Shown: one piece after another, positions 60,641 through 64,000 of the stretch | Numbering within the stretch: position 1 is the stretch's first letter | How the letters are laid out: the number at the start of each line of letters is the position of its first letter | From: Ascochyta rabiei | Taxonomy: Eukaryota; Ascomycota; Dothideomycetes; Pleosporales; Didymellaceae | Length of the DNA stretch: 64,000 nt | Assembly (NCBI RefSeq): GCF_004011695.2 | Contig: NC_082412.1 | Span: 620,001-684,000 of the forward strand | Direction: 5' to 3' | Program-made: the position numbers and the translations under genes | The notes under the pieces: model-generated | The model's database searches: none | Told to the model about the DNA's origin: nothing | Seen by the model: the letters and a program-made list of their open reading frames with translations, nothing else

Positions 60641-60664
60641 AGGCAATCTAACCCTAGATTGCCT
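60641..60664. other. Perfect 10-bp hairpin
   Basis: aggcaatcta and tagattgcct are perfect inverse complements separated by accc. It lies 11 bp after the proposed J LTR end. It could be a terminator-like or terminal structure, or chance. Confidence 0.6.
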
Positions 60665-61270
60665 GTTGTTAGAGCTGCTGCGTGGCTATCTAGAAACTTA
60701 AGTCTTAGTACATCTTTTAAGCCTTTAATTAGTAGGTTAGAGGCTTAGCAAATACCTTCTTTTTCTAGCTTAGAGCTAATTCTTTATGGTTTTCTGTTTT
60801 CTAGAGCAGCTAAACTGTTTTCTAGGCGCTTGTTTAACCCTGTGTTTTCTAACAACAAGCTCTTAGATTATTCCCTATCTACTTGTTTGGAGATTCTTAC
60901 TAGATAAGGGTGATAGTAAGGTCTAAAAAAACGTCTGTTTGCTTTAGAGCCAATAACATTGTGCTGCCTAGGGAAAGTTACTTTTATCCTTACTTTTACT
61001 AGGCGTTTAGCTATCTATATAAGCTGCTTACCCACTTAATTTCCTCTGTTTCTTTAACTATCTCTAACAATATAGCTGTAAGTATACCGTTTTCTATTTA
61101 CGCGCTTTCTAGACCTATCCTAGTTACTTTCCTTAGTGTTTTATTAGGTTTTATACTTTTCTTATAGTCTGCTAGCTACAGGCGGCGTCTATTTAAGCTT
61201 CTAGTATTGTTTTAATAGGCTTTGTGTGCTTGTTGTTAAGCTTCCTAGACCTATTTACCTACTCTTTTTA
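60665..61270. other. T-rich region, nothing recognised
   Basis: The + strand is T-rich with several ttttct runs. There is no coherent frame on either strand and no match to the LTRs in this window. It could be the leader of the gene-like frame to its right, or the 3' region or LTR of M. Confidence 0.35.
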
Positions 61271-61960
61271 GCCTTTTACTTACTTTTTATATAGAAAGAA
61301 TCTAAAGCTAAGCATAAGCAGCGCACTGCCCCTACCTCTACTACTCTTACCTACTACTAAGCTGCTGCTACTACTACTATAGGCTTACCTAAGCCTATGC
61401 CTATAACTATAACTGCTATACTACACCTCTACGCTTCTAGGCTCTTACGCTCTAGCTTACTCCCCTATAAGCTTGCTGCTGCCCCCTGCGCACTTGCCCC
61501 TGCCCCTAGTTTAGCTTTAGCTAACTAAGCTTCTTCTGCTAGGCCCTTAGGCTCTATAGACATCGCCGCCCCACACACGCCCCTTAGCCCCCTCCTAGCC
61601 ACTCTTGCCGCCTACGCTCTCGCCCTTGCCCCTACCCCTACCCCTGCCCCTGCCCCCTCTGCTGTTACTGCTGCAGCTGCCTCTGCTGTTGCCGCTGCTG
61701 CTCTTGCCTACGCTGCCGCGCTCCCTACCCCTATCCTAGCTGCTCCTGCTGCCACCGCTGCGCCCCTGCTGCCCCCCCTACAAGCTTACAACCTAACGTA
61801 GGGTGCTTGTAGGATTATTCCCTATAAGGCCTGCGTTAACGCGCTTATAGTAAGCAGTTTAGTGCTAGTATATATTAACAAGGTTAGTAGCTAGGGTAGG
61901 TGCTGCTGGCGCTGTGCTAAGGGGCACTTATGCTACCCCCTGTAGGTCTTTATCTTTATA
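61270..61960 (+). pseudogene. Pro/Ala-rich ORF relic with Cys cluster
   Basis: A + frame runs from about 61297 with very few stops (TAA/TAG at Gln/Trp-like sites) over 220 codons. A Thr/Ser/Pro-rich start is followed by a low-complexity Ala/Pro domain at about 61560-61790 (ALAPTPTPAPAPSAVTAAAA). Then comes CRIIPYKACVNALIV and a Cys cluster at about 61905-61940 (GRCCWRCAKGHLCYPL), with a helical stretch after it. The Ala/Pro block is GC-rich and little mutated. The cluster resembles those of the antisense frames in F and J. It lies opposite to, and just beyond, copia M. I do not recognise the protein. A gag-like or accessory role is inference. Confidence 0.45.
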
Positions 61961-64000
61961 GAGCTTATAAATATTAGACTAATAGCTTGTTTAGCAACAT
62001 TTAGCTTAAGCTGTTTAGGATTAAGCTAGTAGAGGAGCTTGTTTACTTAGGTGGAGTAACAACTTCTATAAGTAATTAAGATCGTGCTACTTTCTAGATA
62101 ATTAGACTACTAAAGAGCTGCACCATATACCCCTAGAAGGAGCGTCTAGTCTCCTAATTGTTAGTAAATAACGCGTCCCTATAGATAAGCAACTAGCTAC
62201 CTTAGTAAGCACTGTAGTGTATCCCTAGATGCTTAGTTTAGTAGAGGTAAGCTATAACCTAAGCTGCTAACTTAAAGTAAGTAGCTTCTAGGTTAGTTAG
62301 ATAATAGGATAGCTAGAAGGTAGTATACGCTACATCTAGCTAAATTATAATTACTATGTAGAGTATAGAACCCACACGCTCTTAAAAAGCTTTAACCTCT
62401 TGTTTTAAAGCTTACCTGTTATGCTTAAGTAGCTCTTCTGTTAGGAATAGGATTGTAGGGAAGGACCCCTTCTCTACTACTCTAAATTTAGTAGCAAGCT
62501 TGTTAATATAGGCGTTGTGTGCAAGTGTAATAGTTTTTACAGCTTAGTTGTAGATAATACGTACTTCTAGGAACTACTTAGCAGCTCTATAGTCTTCTAT
62601 CTTATACTTAGCCATTAAAGAGCTTATAAGTTTCTCTGCAGCTACTTAATTATCCCTATAGAAGGCTAGTAGAATATTATCTACATAGAACAGTAGCACT
62701 ATCTAGCGTTTAGCGTTATAAAACAGGTAAGCTTCTTCTTTTAAAATAATAAGGCTAAGCTGTTAGAGGGTGGCTAAGAGCTCCTTATACTATAGAACAG
62801 GTAAATTACGTAATCTATATAGAGCCTATAGAAGTAGAACTACTTTCTCTAGTTTTGTAAAGCTATCTAGCAGCTTGCAGAGCACCTAGGGTTAATGCTT
62901 ACAGCTTGCGTTAAGAAAGGCGCCTGCAACGTTATACTAGTAGAGCTCTAGGTTAAATTAGGCAGCTATTGCCACTATAGTGTAAAAAGACCTAGAGGCG
63001 AGCGTTGTAGCGTAGGTTAAGACAATTAAATCCTTAGCCTGTAGATCTCTGCGTATACAGATCCTTACCTTATATTTAAGAAAGTAACTATCTTAATCTA
63101 GCTTATATGTAAAGACCTATTTAAGCAGCAGAGGCCTAGCTAAGGCGCTTGCTTAGTCTATTTCTTTCTAGGTTCTCTTTTCTATAAGTGTGGCTATCTC
63201 TTTCTTACAAGCCTAGCGAAATAGAGCTCCTAGTAGGTAGTAGGCGAGATCCTTCTATTTCTTTAGCAAAGGTAGGAGCTTGTTACAGTGCGTGCGCTGC
63301 TCTAAAGGGATTTTTTCCTTCTTTAAGACAGACGCTGCGAGCACTGCGTAGATAGTAATAAGCTCTCTTCTACTTATGCTATATTTGTTCGCATATTTAA
63401 ATAGTAGGTAGATAAGCTAGAAGTACCTGTGCTTTCTTATAGAGCTTATTACTAAGTACTATCCTACTCTATCCTTATAATTATTAGCAGGTTTATTACG
63501 CTTACAGTTATCTATCTAGCAGCTCTGCCTTGTAGCTAGACTCTAGACTCTCTGTTAATATAAGCGTCTTATTACTGCCTTATCTACTCCTATTGTCCTT
63601 TAAGAAGGTATTAGAACAATTAGTAATGCAGGTCTTAGTAGATCTTCTTCCTTAAGATCCTTGTTATCTACTAGCGTGCTCCCTTCCTAATTAGGTAAGT
63701 GCACTTCCTATAAGCCGTTAGTTAGATTCTCCTCTTTAGGAGCTTTCCTGCCTAAGGCTAGTAGCTCTGGCTTAGGCGTTAGGTTAGGGGATAGGAGGCC
63801 TGTTTCTTAGTGTTGTTCTGCATAGATTTTTAGCAGCTTACTAGCTAAGCTTACTGCATATATAGTCTCTGTCTTAAAAGCTCCTTTATTACTAGACTAG
63901 CTATCTAGCAATTAAGATTGCTCCTAAGTGTCACCCCTAAGCTAATGCTTAGAGCACTTACTAAGCGTTAGGTCTCTGTTAGGGAGCTTAATTACTTCTC
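61960..64000 (-). mobile_element. Element M: second Ty1/copia family, 5' part outside window
   Basis: It reads right to left from beyond the right edge. Only part of pol is visible: RT and RNase H. Its sequence differs from the A-D family. No LTR was found, and its left end near 61960 is approximate. Confidence 0.65.
61960..64000 (-). pseudogene. Element M pol: copia RT and RNase H
   Basis: On the - strand RT shows VLLFYVDNILLAFYRDN, with the active site at 62676-62687 reading YVDN (gat aat). It is followed by LISSLMAKYKIEDYRAAK and FLEVRIIYN, typical of the copia thumb. RNase H follows at about 62340-62000 (LDVAYTTF, YYLTNLEATYFKLAA, DALFTNN, RRSFQGYMVQLF), ending near KQAISLI at about 61990 with at least one frame change. 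The upstream part from 62700 to 64000 reads RT fingers and the integrase-RT linker more weakly. Stops are TAG/TAA. Confidence 0.75.

Noticed and set aside
5640..60660. Scattered ccctaa/ttaggg strings, as a sign of interstitial telomere repeats
   Set aside because: They occur singly (for example in the copia LTR as tagggttaacc) and never as a tandem array of more than two units.
1..64000. CRISPR array, bacterial operons, rRNA or tRNA genes
   Set aside because: There is no spaced identical repeat array, no ribosomal or tRNA signature, and the content is eukaryotic LTR retrotransposons.
1..64000. Genetic code with reassigned TAG, since most stops are TAG
   Set aside because: TAG falls at both Gln and Trp positions and TAA at Gln positions. 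Tyr replaces Cys/His and Asn replaces Asp. That is mutation of CpA/TpG, not codon reassignment.

Overview
This window looks like a repeat-only, AT-rich compartment from a filamentous ascomycete (Pezizomycotina). I recognise no host gene, rRNA or tRNA. Almost every recognisable protein is retroviral-like (Gag, protease, reverse transcriptase, RNase H, integrase, chromodomain). Nearly all of these frames are broken by in-frame stops, mostly TAG, at positions where the family expects Gln or Trp. Cys and His positions often read Tyr, and Asp often reads Asn. This pattern of CpA/TpG to TpA transitions is the signature of repeat-induced point mutation (RIP). No dinucleotide statistics could be run, so this rests on reading the sequence.

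The 64 kb are a set of LTR retrotransposons inserted into one another. They can be separated by their LTR pairs and 5-bp target-site duplications (TSDs). I use local letters. J (+ strand Ty3/gypsy) is the oldest host. It enters from the left and resurfaces at 28135-28969, 39370-43493, 48684-48876 and 59883 to about 60629. G (- strand Ty3/gypsy) sits in J and ends at 28134. Inside G lie F (- strand gypsy, right end 13761) and H (+ strand gypsy, 14018-23553, TSD ctcta). Inside F lies E (- strand gypsy, 1422-9613, TSD atatt). Inside H lies I (a small non-autonomous LTR element, 19995-22425, TSD agcag). Further right, J holds A (- strand Ty1/copia, 28975-39364, TSD attac), C (+ copia, 43494-48683, TSD gtagg/atagg) and K (+ gypsy, 48877-59877, TSD ataac). 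A is split by B (+ copia, 30353-35543, TSD cttgt). K is split by D (+ copia, 52784-57976), whose flanks do not match. A to D are four full-length copies (about 5.19 kb, 162-bp LTRs) of one copia family. From about 61960 to the right end lies M, a different copia family on the - strand.

The most unusual recurring feature is a second gene-like frame on the strand opposite to gag-pol, lying between the end of pol and the 3' LTR. It is visible in F (1-381), H (22431-22943), J (about 43130-43420), E (about 2700-3710, with its own TATA-like promoter) and K (57977-58870), and possibly next to M (61270-61960). Most of them (F, H, J, E and the frame beside M) carry a short Cys cluster resembling C-x2-C-x5-7-C, and in F, H and J a predicted coiled-coil stretch follows. 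The K copy shows only the helical stretch. I cannot name this family, and it is my main candidate for an under-described system.

All elements are mutated, including the most deeply nested ones (B, D, E, I), so RIP or a similar process must have acted after the last insertions. None of the gag-pol copies could be functional as written.
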